Part shown: positions 1-7,147 of the stretch, one piece after another | Numbering within the stretch: the stretch's first letter is position 1 | Layout of the letters: every line of letters begins with the position of its first letter | Source of the DNA: Euperipatoides rowelli | Taxonomy: Eukaryota; Onychophora; Udeonychophora; Euonychophora; Peripatopsidae | Assembly (NCBI GenBank): GCA_003024985.2 | Contig: PXIH01S0025572.1 | Strand: one strand, 5' to 3' | DNA: 11,669 bases | Position numbers and translations under genes: made by a program | Notes under the pieces: generated by a model | Told to the model about the DNA's origin: nothing | Seen by the model: only the letters and a program-made list of their open reading frames with translations | The model's database searches: none

Positions 1-218
1 CCATGTGGGAATAAAATACAAAATTTTATTGGTTTATCTTATTGTTATACCTATTGTATTTTGGTATTTGTCATTATTTTTTATAATAAAATAGTGTGGG
101 CTATTGTTGATAAAGTAATGAATAGCAATTTTAAACATCTGTTTTAAATTTATAAAGTAATATGTTATATAATCTCATCTAATCTAAAAGTCTTATACTT
201 TACCTAACTTATAGATGC

Positions 219-240
219 AAAAAAAAAAAAAAAAAAAAAA
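219..240. repeat. Poly-A tract (22 A)
   Basis: Uninterrupted run of A counted directly, followed shortly by a T-rich run. It could be the tail of a retroposed sequence or simple slippage. No retroposon body is recognisable to its left. Confidence 0.9.
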
Positions 241-1157
241 CTTTTTTAATACAGTACTGAATTTATCTATTGATTGTTTTTCTTATTTTCGTATTCTGTT
301 CTTCAGAGTTATAGAGTAGATTTAAAGTTTAATTAAGAGATTGCAGTAAATTACTTAGATTTACAGCATATATTAAAAAAAAAAATATCTTAGACAAGAT
401 TTTATCCTGTAAAGATTCAAAGTTTTAAAAGTCATATGACAGTTGTAATTGCTGGATATATAAGTTTTCTCCCTCCTGGTCAGAACATTTAGCATATTTT
501 AAAAAAACAGTATGAAGAGTAATCAATTAAATCTATGACGTAGCTCTTCTGTTGTATTAAGTGGAGACTAGGATCTATTTCTGTCAACATTAAATATATA
601 ATCTGTAAAAAAAATCTTATTTTCATTCCATTAAAGGGAAATTCTTGATTATTCTGTAGGAATAAACAAGAAATAAAAATAATAGGAACCTTTATTTTAT
701 TTAAAACAATCGGATGAGTTATAGCTTGTATAATTTATGTAGAAAGAGTATTTTCTCATCTAAGCTCAAATAATTAACCTCCACTTACTCAGTCTTATCA
801 GCCGATGGTTGCATCACTTCATCTCCAACTGGGCTTCAATACTGATGGATAAAAGGCTTATCAAATTAAATGAAATTATACATCATGATATGGATTATTT
901 CTTTCCTGGATAATTTTATTCAAACTATAATTTAAGAGTTTCGTTTCCATAATTCATGAATATTTCCATAAATTATTGTAAATGGCTTGTTGTCTAGGCA
1001 GATGGATAAATATCATATTTCAATTGAGTCTATATTAATCCCTTAAAGCTTTATTTTAGTAGTCTGATTTTTAGATAAACATTTCATATTCTATAAAGTT
1101 TTAAATCTACTCCTAATGTTTTCTTTTAATGGAGAAATAAATATGCTATACTAAACT

Positions 1158-1208
1158 TTTGTCAAACCCCCCCCCCCTTTCCTTACCCAAGGGGGGAAGG
1201 GGGACAAA
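1158..1208. repeat. Poly-C/poly-G inverted repeat
   Basis: The stretch begins TTTGTC followed by AAA and a run of 11 C. It then has a G-rich arm (GGGGGGAAGGGGG) and ends GACAAA, so the outer six bases and the C/G arms are inverted copies. It could form a hairpin, or the G-rich arm could fold on itself. It could be a collapsed foldback element or a slippage product; no target duplication was seen. Confidence 0.7.
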
Positions 1209-1288
1209 TCAGCAACCAATATTATGTTAGAATATAATTTGGAAAAAAAAAGGAAAAATATTTCAGAATATCTTATAAGCCTATAAGC

Positions 1289-1323
1289 TTTTTTTTTTTT
1301 TTTTTTTTTTGGGGGGGGGGGGG
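1289..1323. repeat. T22-G13 compound homopolymer
   Basis: A run of 22 T passes directly into a run of 13 G with no transition base. It is followed by a small inverted repeat (GTCAC at 1323-1327, GTGAC at 1347-1351). On the other strand it reads C13A22, a pure pyrimidine-to-purine junction. The tract lengths are prone to sequencing and assembly error. Confidence 0.85.
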
Positions 1324-1719
1324 TCACTGTTTTGCTACAAACTACTGTGACACACCTCTTTATTGCAAAAAAAGTTATACTACAGTAAGTCTATTTCATT
1401 TTTATAAATCATCCCCAGCATAGTCTATTTCTTACAGAGTCTATCATCGTCTTCTAGGTCTAAACCTTCATCAGTTTACATCTAAATAAAAAATTAATTG
1501 CCTTTTAATAAAATGTCTATACAGGACACTAAGGCATTTTTCAGCACTTCACATATCCACTATGACCACCATTAAAATTATGCTTGACACGAACAGTAGG
1601 TAAAACAATAGTGATTTATTTTTTTTTAGTTTTCAAAATATAAAGTTTAACCCAACATGTTTTATAATTATCATATATTGATTTAGCCAAATTAATTAAT
1701 ATTGACTGGACTTTGTTTG

Positions 1720-1899
1720 TTTAGTCATTAGTAATTAAATGTTTAATGATTAGCTAGAGCGTAAATGCGCTGGTGCTGGCTATTAAGTCGGTATCAATTG
1801 GCTAAATGCTAGCCTGTATTCAAAAGTTATTAAATTTGTATCTCCGAGTTAAACCAGTGCAGTAGATTATTTATGCATACTGTCGAAAATATGACAGAC
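1720..1899 (+). repeat. Candidate 3' part of a 5' LTR (Ty3/gypsy-type element)
   Basis: This AT-rich but non-repetitive block sits directly before a candidate primer-binding site, where the end of a 5' LTR is expected. The gag homology, once the LINE at 1951-4517 is skipped, begins only some 30-50 bases further on. A CTGTC/GACAG hairpin lies at 1880-1897. The left boundary is arbitrary because no matching right LTR was found within the window for comparison. The call rests on position, not on a matched LTR pair. Confidence 0.4.
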
Positions 1900-1917
1900 T
1901 GGCGAAGAGATAAATTA
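1900..1917 (+). promoter_or_regulatory. Candidate tRNA primer-binding site
   Basis: The sequence begins TGGCGAAGAGAT. Retrotransposon primer-binding sites start with TGG, complementary to the CCA end of a tRNA. It lies just after the candidate LTR end and just before the point where gag begins on removal of the LINE. The matching tRNA was not identified, so this is a positional inference. Confidence 0.45.
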
Positions 1918-1937
1918 AATTAAGTATAAATGTAATA

Positions 1938-1950
1938 GTAAAAAAAAATT
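1938..1950. repeat. Target site duplication, left copy (LINE insertion)
   Basis: GTAAAAAAAAATT at this position matches GTAAAAAAAATT at 4518-4529 except for one extra A in the run. The pair brackets the minus-strand LINE exactly: this copy abuts its (TAA)n tail and the other its truncated 5' end. A duplication of about 12-13 bp suits target-primed reverse transcription. Because it is A-rich, chance similarity must be considered, but gag reading starts immediately beyond the right copy. Confidence 0.75.
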
Positions 1951-1963
1951 ATTATTATTATTA
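1949..1963 (-). repeat. (TAA)5 3' tail of the LINE
   Basis: Five TTA units on the plus strand read (TAA)5 on the LINE's strand, about 100 bases after its last coding stop. Short TAA-type tails replace poly-A in several insect non-LTR groups, including I-type elements. Confidence 0.75.
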
Positions 1964-2062
1964 AAACAAAGGTTAAGATGAATAAGAATAAATTATTTTA
2001 TCACCATAAGAATAAACATAGAAAAAAATCAATAAGTTAGGATTAGGTAGACCTGCCGAGAG

Positions 2063-2713
2063 TTAAATACAAATACAATTTGCATTTAAAATCATTAAAC
2101 TAGTTGCATTTACCACATCACATGGAAGCCCATTCCAAGTACCAATTTCCCTAAATAAATACGTTTACAGCCCATAAGTGGTCTTCATTAATGGTTTTCT
2201 TATATGGAAACATTGGGGCCTCAAAAAACATTCAGAAGATAGCTCATTTTTATTAATAACAATATGTTTAAACATATTAATGAGATCTCTTCTTATCCAA
2301 TCAGGAGGCACCATGATTCCCTTTAATATTATTAATCTATTACTGTAAGGAATATCCCATAGACCTGAGATTCTTTTAGTGATGGTTCTATAAGCTTTAT
2401 CTATTTTATCTATACCCTTTTTATAGGTATAGGAAATTGCTATTGCTACATAAGGATGTAAATAGATTGGGTAAAGAAGTGTAAACAACTGGGGAGTAAT
2501 TTTTGAATTTTTGAGTCTACCAAACTGCATTATCATTTTTTTTACCACTGCTTCAGTATGTTATTAAAATTTCATTCTAGCATCATAAACAACATCCAGA
2601 CCACAAATGTAATTTTTACTCTCAAATTCAAAATTATCAAGTGAATATCTTAGAATTTTTGGCCTAATGGAAAAACTAATCGTTTTTGTCTTTTCAAAAT
2701 TGATTACCGTACA
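2063..2713 (-). pseudogene. LINE ORF2 fragment: C-terminal end of RT and C-terminal domain
   Basis: This single frame covers the last part of the ORF2 protein. From high to low coordinate it holds a KTKTISFS segment just after the RT palm, then the segment around YSNRLIILKG and IRRDLINMFKHI (within 2165-2548), typical of LINE RT C-termini, and then WNGLP followed by DVV at about 2114-2137. WNxLP is a common C-terminal mark of CR1/Jockey-type ORF2 proteins. Three in-frame stops break it: two adjacent TAA codons at 2561-2566 and TAA at 2165-2167. The true terminal stop is probably TAA at 2063-2065, because the open homology runs to it. It connects to the upstream RT piece through a frameshift near 2711. 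No function is expected. Confidence 0.82.
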
Positions 2714-3062
2714 TGTTTATTTTCTTGGTCCATCGTCCAACAGACTTTTTATCCTGTTGCAAAACAATATGATCCTCATTATTTAATATTGGTCTAACAA
2801 TCTTAACATCATCAGCATATTGCACAACAGGAGAGCTGATTGCAACGTAAAAATCCGCCATAAGTATGTTGTACAGCATAGCTGAAAGAACTGCTCCCTG
2901 TGGAAGGCCACAGCTATTTAAATATGTTTTTGAAAAAGTTCCACAAACAACCTTACAAATTTTCCGATCATGCAAGAAAGAACTAATCCATTGCACCAAG
3001 CAATTTTCAAACCCAAATCCATTCATCTAATTAACAAGAATGGAATGATCCACCCTGTAAAA
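2694..3062 (-). pseudogene. LINE ORF2 fragment: reverse transcriptase palm, motifs B and C
   Basis: This frame carries the core of the RT palm. NGFGFENCLVQWISSFLHDR precedes motif B, GLPQGAVLSAMLYNI, and the catalytic motif C, YADD, at 2808-2819, which is intact. The family norm before this point is a run after the motif A aspartates with a positively charged residue where this copy has TAG, immediately before the Met at 3024-3026. The frame starts after a one-base loss near 3059 and ends at TGA at 2694-2696 after a second shift near 2711. The neighbouring pieces on either side continue the same protein in other frames. The surviving YADD shows only that decay is incomplete; the gene as a whole is inactive. 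Confidence 0.88.
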
Positions 3063-3597
3063 GCCACTGAGAAATCTATGTAGATGATATCTGTTTGAAC
3101 TGAAAGATCAAGATTTTTAGATATAGTATTAGAAGTATGTAAAAGATTAGTTTGCACTGAAATTTTTTTTTCAAAACCCATGTTGTGTGTCAGAAAGAAT
3201 GTTATAAGATTCAAGATGCAGATTAATTCTATTAAGTATGATTTTCTCAACATACTTTGACAGGGAATATGAGACTGAGATAGGTCAATAAGAGGAAAGT
3301 GAGGGTCTGTTACCATTTTTAAATTTGGGTGAGATTTGACAGAGCTTCCAAGCTTCAGGGATGAATCCAGATGAAAGTGACAAATTAGTTTACTTTTTTT
3401 AAAAAAATGAGTAAAAATGAATCACACCATTTCATAAAATAAAATAGAACATTATCAGTATAAGTGGTAGAGGAATCAGGGTTGCAAAAATCCTCCCCAA
3501 TTTCTTCCAAAGTCACTTCTTGGTAGTCTGTATTTTTTAAATCAAGAGCTATCTTTTTGTCTAAGCTATTGAATCTGGTGAAATGCTATGAGAACTT
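3056..3597 (-). pseudogene. LINE ORF2 fragment: RT N-terminal part through motif A
   Basis: Three frames overlap here. At about 3597-3390 the frame includes NTDYQEVTLEEIGEDF, the acidic stretch before the RT. At about 3395-3172 it contains IPEAWKLCQISPKFKNG, then PISV and LSKYVEKI (3240-3284), the conserved RT N-terminal motifs, and then QHGF. The arginine expected before PIS is replaced by TGA at 3285-3287, consistent with a CGA-to-TGA change. A poly-A run near 3165-3175 shifts the frame into the piece with YIDFSVAF at 3059-3082, which is motif A with its first aspartate kept. The second aspartate is lost through a one-base deletion. The order and spacing of motifs match LINE RTs. Confidence 0.83.
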
Positions 3598-3629
3598 ATC
3601 AACAATAACTTCATCAATTATAATTTTAT

Positions 3630-3780
3630 ATATTTTTTTTCCTTTTGATTTTTATTATTTAAATAACTAAACAAAATCTTTTTATTTTTCTTAGATTTTA
3701 TAACCATATTGTATTCATAATCAATTTTGTCCTTTTTAATACTACTAACCACTTTATTTCGTATGCATTTTTAATCATTA
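3630..3780 (-). pseudogene. LINE ORF2 linker between endonuclease and RT
   Basis: The frame reads a basic, Lys/Asn-rich stretch beginning RNKVVSSIKKDK at 3761 and running through Tyr/Glu-containing sequence to YLNNKN. This is the usual look of the linker between APE endonuclease and RT in LINE ORF2, where a Tyr-Glu step and a basic aromatic segment recur. It ends at a TAA. About 3780-4070, between this and the endonuclease, is AT-rich and too eroded for me to align; it presumably holds the rest of the linker. Confidence 0.65.
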
Positions 3781-4079
3781 TAAGTAATAATATTTTTATC
3801 TTTTATATTTAGCAAAGAAGTACCGGTACTTTTTTTTTAAATACAATCTACATTTGAAGATGAAATCCACTTGATGCAAACCCTTTTATTTTGTTTGTCA
3901 ACCCTATTTACATTTTGCTCAATAATTTTTTCGATCATACTCATTAAAGAAATATAATCAAAGTTTAATTTCTTAGGTAAGCTAAAGTAGTAATCCAGAT
4001 TAATCATTGCCAGTGACCTATTTATATTTTCAAAATTAGCAGTTTTAAAATCATAAAAGTATTAATTGATATTGTTTTT

Positions 4080-4517
4080 AAATGTTTTACACCCACTTTT
4101 CATATGACAGCATATAGTCACATGGTCACTCTTGGCGATGGGTTCATCATAATAGGTTTTATCAGAAATTTCAACATGTGAGGTAAAAATTAAATCTAAC
4201 AGTGAGATGACTGTTCACCATGACATCTAGTATCAAGATTGACCAACTGAAATAAAAATGAAGTCATCATTAATTGATAATGTTGGTGTCCAAATGAGAT
4301 TTCAGAACCCACAACCATACCACAAATCCAATCAACATTTACACAATAAAATACCCCATATATAGGCCTAAGGATTTTTTTGTATTTTTTATTAGTTTCA
4401 AACAAAGTTATCATATTTTTTTAAATTATTAATAATTAAATCATTTCTGATATTATTACAGTTAGGCGGTTGATAGTAAACCCCCAAAATACAGAGTTCA
4501 CTTTTAACCACAACTCC
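4080..4517 (-). pseudogene. LINE ORF2 fragment: C-terminal half of APE-like endonuclease
   Basis: APE-type endonucleases nick target DNA to prime reverse transcription. The piece starts abruptly at the LINE's 5' edge with VVVKSELC and then ILGVYYQPPN (4461-4490), the conserved GxYYRPP-like step. A frameshift near 4405 leads to a frame with VDWICG. Just before it, where this family carries its catalytic GDFN, the copy reads GVFY, so the aspartate is gone. The frame then runs through a QLVNLDTR segment. After another shift near 4205 come LDLIFT (4182-4199) and SDH (4122-4130), the terminal catalytic Asp-His motif, still present. Roughly the first 100 or more residues of the domain are absent through 5' truncation. 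Confidence 0.82.
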
Positions 4518-4529
4518 GTAAAAAAAATT
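4518..4529. repeat. Target site duplication, right copy (LINE insertion)
   Basis: GTAAAAAAAATT here pairs with 1938-1950 across the LINE. Recognisable gag coding begins inside and immediately after this copy, which places the insertion at the very start of the gypsy gag gene. Confidence 0.75.
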
Positions 4530-4905
4530 TGAATCGATCGATTTTTGTAAAACTAGTTGGCAGCATTATTGTCAGCAATTAAAGTTTTTTTCTTGATGTC
4601 AACAAAATTCAAGAAGTTTTAAAATTAGCTACAGTGTTATCTTTAGTTAGAGATTTTACATTTAATATGTTTTACAATCTTATATCTCCAAATTTACCAG
4701 ATTCAAAATCAGTCAAGCAAGTAATGAAAAATTTAAGTGGACATTTTTCACCCAAAATGATCGCACACATCGAATGCTTAAAACTTAGAAGCAAAATAAA
4801 AAGCTAATGAATCACTTGTAGAATATGTAACAGCATTAAGAAATTTAATTGTGAATTGTTCATACAAAGGGGAATTCAACATGTATTTGTTTCATGAGCT
4901 TCTTA

Positions 4906-4922
4906 GATCAACTTTTATCTTT
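4906..4922 (+). repeat. Imperfect target site duplication, left copy (second insertion)
   Basis: GATCAACTTTTATCTTT here resembles GATCAATTCATCTTT at 5267-5281: the first six and last six bases agree and the middle differs by length and substitutions. Both copies encode part of the same gag segment, so one is a duplicate made when the 4923-5266 piece inserted. Confidence 0.7.
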
Positions 4923-5266
4923 TTACATGTATTGATTGTAATGAATTGTTTAATTAGTATGCCAAGTTTTTAAGCCTCAACATGAAGATTTAGGCTATAT
5001 GCAATCATAATTGATGGTTTTCACCTGGACATATAGAGAAAACGCCTGAGGAACTCTTATTCTTATCTTATGTTACTTATTTACTTACATGATTAAGTCA
5101 GAAGACTTATTATTATTATTTTAATTGTTATTTTCATTTACGTATTTAATGGATCAATATTTATTATTTGTAATGTAAAAAAAAGCCATATCCGACTGGG
5201 CTAGGCATTTTTATGTAATTATATTTTGTGTGGTTGAATAAATACCTAATAATAATGCATCTCATT
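4923..5266 (+). mobile_element. Probable 3' end of a second LINE, inserted in gypsy gag
   Basis: This AT-rich non-coding block separates two adjoining Gag segments and is bracketed by a 15-17 bp imperfect duplication. Near its right end it carries AATAAA at 5238-5243 followed by CCTAATAATAATG, that is, a polyadenylation-type signal and a short TAA tail, as at the 3' end of a TAA-tailed LINE. No coding region remains, so it would be a heavily 5'-truncated copy made mostly of 3' UTR. It shows no obvious similarity to the 3' UTR of the minus-strand LINE, so it is probably another family. A SINE is an alternative, but no pol III A or B box was seen. Confidence 0.65.
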
Positions 5267-5281
5267 GATCAATTCATCTTT
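5267..5281 (+). repeat. Imperfect target site duplication, right copy (second insertion)
   Basis: GATCAATTCATCTTT, the counterpart of 4906-4922. The Gag frame continues directly from its last codons into the next conserved segment. The duplication may extend leftwards towards the TAA tail with weaker similarity. Confidence 0.7.
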
Positions 5282-5363
5282 GGAATAAATAATTTGACTT
5301 TACAGAAAAGGTTGTTAACAGAAGATGTAATATCTCATTTGCAAAGTTAATTAAAAGTGTGAT

Positions 5364-5387
5364 CTGTGTGATAAATTCATCACACAG
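5364..5387. repeat. Perfect 9-bp inverted repeat with 6-base loop
   Basis: CTGTGTGAT at 5364-5372 and ATCACACAG at 5379-5387 are exact reverse complements around AAATTC. It lies just after the TAA that breaks the Gag frame and at the start of the frame beginning KCDLCDKF. It could be chance, or a scar of a small foldback event in gag. Confidence 0.75.
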
Positions 5388-5531
5388 TATTTCAATAATG
5401 AAATCGCCCAGGAGTGGGAGGCCCTGAACTACAAGCAGTATACAAATGACTGTGAAGCCTTTATAATAAAAGCCTGGAACCTTCAGTCAATCCTACATGC
5501 AGACTACAGCATGAAAAAAAAAACAAGCTAA

Positions 5532-6180
5532 CATTACAACAAAATTACACTATATTTACAGAACATGGTCAAGGAACGTGAGAACAGCGACTTCAATGAC
5601 TTCCTAAAAAATATTAAGGTAATAGAGAAGACTAACTCCACCAGGTACAACAAAGGGTACAACAATAGTAATAAACAATGACCAAAATCACCCCCCCCCC
5701 AAAGTCCACAGAATAAAGGATACAATAACAACTACAACCAACAACAAAATCCCCCCAAACACAAAACAAAAACTACAATAATTTCAACACAAGTCCAAAC
5801 CCAACCCCTCAAAATCCACAAAACAGAAGTTACAACTGGTGGCACAAAACAATAACACCCCAAACAGAAATAGTAACTTCAGACCTAGATCAAGAAAAAG
5901 AGGTTCGACAATGACCATAACAGGGATGGAAGACCGCCATATACTTACGACAGACAAAAAGACAATCAAAATAGGCCAACAAATACTGTAGGTGTAGTAA
6001 TGCTAATACCAATAGCAGACCAGCCCGGCTTTTTTAAAGTCACCACTGGCAAAAAAAACTTGCCACTGGCTTCAGCCTCTGATGGTTGTCCAAGATCACC
6101 AAACAGAGATCGGACAAGCCAAGCCACCACCCCAAATATAAGTTCCGTGAACCCAAATGAGAACTGCAAGGTGCTGAAGT
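5532..6180 (+). pseudogene. Gag C-terminal, Asn/Gln/Pro-rich basic tail without a visible zinc knuckle
   Basis: After the capsid part, one frame gives MVKERENSDFNDFLKNI and a stretch repeating Asn, Gln, Tyr and Pro (RYNKGYNNSNKQ, then NKGYNNNYNQQQ). Other frames continue to FRPRSRK and then a Gly/Arg/Asp-rich segment (NHNRDGRPPYTYDR-like, around 5910-5960). This is where a nucleocapsid with CCHC zinc knuckles would be expected. I found no CxxCxxxxHxxxxC arrangement in any frame, so RNA binding may have relied on the basic Asn/Arg-rich tail. A run of 10 C at 5691-5700 and several short shifts break the frame. From about 6000 to 6180 the sequence (for example TTGKKNLPLASASDG) leads into the protease. 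Confidence 0.6.
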
Positions 6181-6692
6181 GGGTCAACACCCAGCAAAAT
6201 TTTTGCATCCTATTCCCTCAAAAACAAAAAAAATACCAACCATTAAGGTCACAATTGACAAACTTGAATGCACCATGAGGCTGGATACAGGTGCCGATAT
6301 GTCATGTTTAAGCCACCAAACATGGCAAAAAATTTTAGAATTAAACAGCAAACTAATACTAATGCCATGCATAGAATCAGTCATTTTGGAAATCAGCAAA
6401 AAAACAATACAGCCCCATAGATAGCTGCATGTTGACCTTAAAAATTGGAAAAATGTTGAGAAAGCAACATTTTTACATATTCAAAGGATTGACTAACAAT
6501 GGTTTGCTAGAGATTGAAACCATGTGGAAGAATGACAAAGACATTCTAACTACAGATAACATAATAAGGTATTCTAATGAAAACAAGATTGAATATTTAA
6601 ACTATACAAAAGAAATAGTAAATATTGATTGTATAGCAAAAGTTTTTGTTAAAGAAATATATAAATGCCAGTGTTCAACAATTAAACAATAG
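6179..6692 (+). pseudogene. Ty3/gypsy-type aspartic protease, frameshifted
   Basis: The protease would cut Gag-Pol into mature proteins. The first frame (6179-6424) has IPTIKVTIDKLECTMRLDTG, with the catalytic DTGA at 6284-6295 intact, followed by SCLSHQTW, the usual neighbourhood of the active-site loop. The second frame (6429-6692) supplies the rest: MLTLKIG, then FYIFKGLTNNGLLEIETMW, which stands in for the conserved ILG-type strand of the family. The two pieces are joined by a one-base shift in the A-rich run near 6400. The end at 6690-6692 is a stop beyond the protease fold, in the protease-RT connector. Retroviral-type proteases are about 100 residues, which fits the total. Confidence 0.82.
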
Positions 6693-7142
6693 AAGTAGAA
6701 CATGCCAAAAACTTCCACAAGGCAGACTCAAACACTATTATCTACAAAAATAACAAGCTGACAGAGAAAACAATTTCAATTTTAATAGACAAGTTTTGCG
6801 ACCTAATTCCAAAAAATGTCATAGAAAACGACACTGAAAATAAAAGATTAGAATATACAGACATATCAAAACTATCTAGTATATCCCAAAATGAAACTAA
6901 ACCATTAGTCAAACCAAAAACATTAATTCTATGATATACAATAAAAGTTAATGTCAGTGGAAATGTGCAGTAGTAATGACCAAAAACACTTACTAAAAAT
7001 TTTTTTAATAGACAGAAAGGCAAATTTTAGTGATAACCCAGGTTGCAACAAAGCAACCGTGCATAGCATAAGAACAGGCAACCACCCACCCATTCAAAAA
7101 AGCACGTATAAAACCACACCAAATAAAAAAATGACCAAGTAG
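6692..7142 (+). pseudogene. Pol connector between protease and RT
   Basis: Frame 6692-6932 is open and reads an acidic, Lys/Asn-rich linker (EVEHAKNFHKADSNT through KLSSISQNETKP) to a TGA. The next frame (6951-7142) ends with FSDNPGCNKATVHSIRTGNH, then PPIQKSTYKTTPNKK. That is the conserved segment found just before the RT fingers in Ty3/gypsy Pol, with its His-Ile, Gly and Pro-Ile positions. A frameshift and a TAG separate it from the RT. No enzymatic function is assigned to the linker. Confidence 0.7.
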
Positions 7143-7147
7143 AGCAA

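Larger units (their letters stand above)
1..1720. other. AT-rich non-coding stretch, no gene recognised
   Basis: I see no convincing coding region on either strand. The stretch is AT-rich and punctuated by homopolymers: 22 A at 219-240, a C11/G-rich inverted repeat at 1158-1208 and T22G13 at 1289-1323. A short hairpin with GTCAC/GTGAC arms sits at 1323-1351. The only part with more balanced composition is about 780-910, where a 49-codon open frame exists that I do not recognise. If the gypsy-type element to the right has a 5' LTR, its left end should lie in the right part of this stretch, but I could not locate it. Confidence 0.6.
1951..4517 (-). mobile_element. 5'-truncated APE-type non-LTR retrotransposon (LINE), inserted in gypsy gag
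   Basis: On the minus strand the stretch carries, in order, the C-terminal part of an APE-like endonuclease (about 4517-4080), a basic linker, a reverse transcriptase (about 3600-2570), a C-terminal domain ending at 2063, a short 3' UTR and a (TAA)5 tail. There is no ORF1 and the N-terminal half of the endonuclease is missing, so the copy is 5'-truncated, as usual for target-primed retrotransposition. A matching A-rich duplication lies at both edges (1938-1950 and 4518-4529). Domain content fits the CR1/Jockey/I group; the TAA tail leans towards an I-like clade, but clade assignment needs a tree. The copy is dead: at least five frameshifts, several stops and a damaged endonuclease motif. Confidence 0.88.
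4528..5531 (+). pseudogene. Ty3/gypsy-type Gag (capsid part), broken and interrupted
   Basis: Gag forms the particle that packages the element's RNA. From 4528 the plus strand reads FESIDFCKTSWQHY, then after a shift near 4590 DVNKIQEVLKLATVLSLV and FYNLISPNLPDSKSV, then GHFSPKM, and after a shift near 4798 ANESLVEYVTALRNLIVNC. This Trp - hydrophobic - LxxP - HFxP - ESxxEY order is the retrotransposon capsid pattern. Reading stops at the insertion at 4923 and resumes at 5276 with FGINNLTLQKRLLTED, a normal next segment, up to TAA at 5348-5350. A further frame at 5355-5528 gives KCDLCDKFITQYF, EIAQEWEAL and LQSILHADYSMKK. Its end resembles the close of a capsid domain, but its first 35 residues I cannot match. 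Two frameshifts and at least two stops prevent expression. Confidence 0.82.

Noticed and set aside
1740-1860. tRNA gene or tRNA-derived SINE
   Set aside because: No B-box-like GGTTCGANTCC and no cloverleaf arms could be drawn.
1880-1902. Self-cleaving ribozyme suggested by CTGTC/GACAG hairpin with a GAAAA loop
   Set aside because: The hammerhead core CTGATGA and paired strands are absent; a simple hairpin explains it.
4640-4680. Minus-strand reading resembling the start of a LINE endonuclease (NVKSLTKDN)
   Set aside because: The same bases on the plus strand encode a clear Gag segment (ATVLSLVRDFTF). The LINE ends at 4517 by its target duplication, so the antisense resemblance is accidental.
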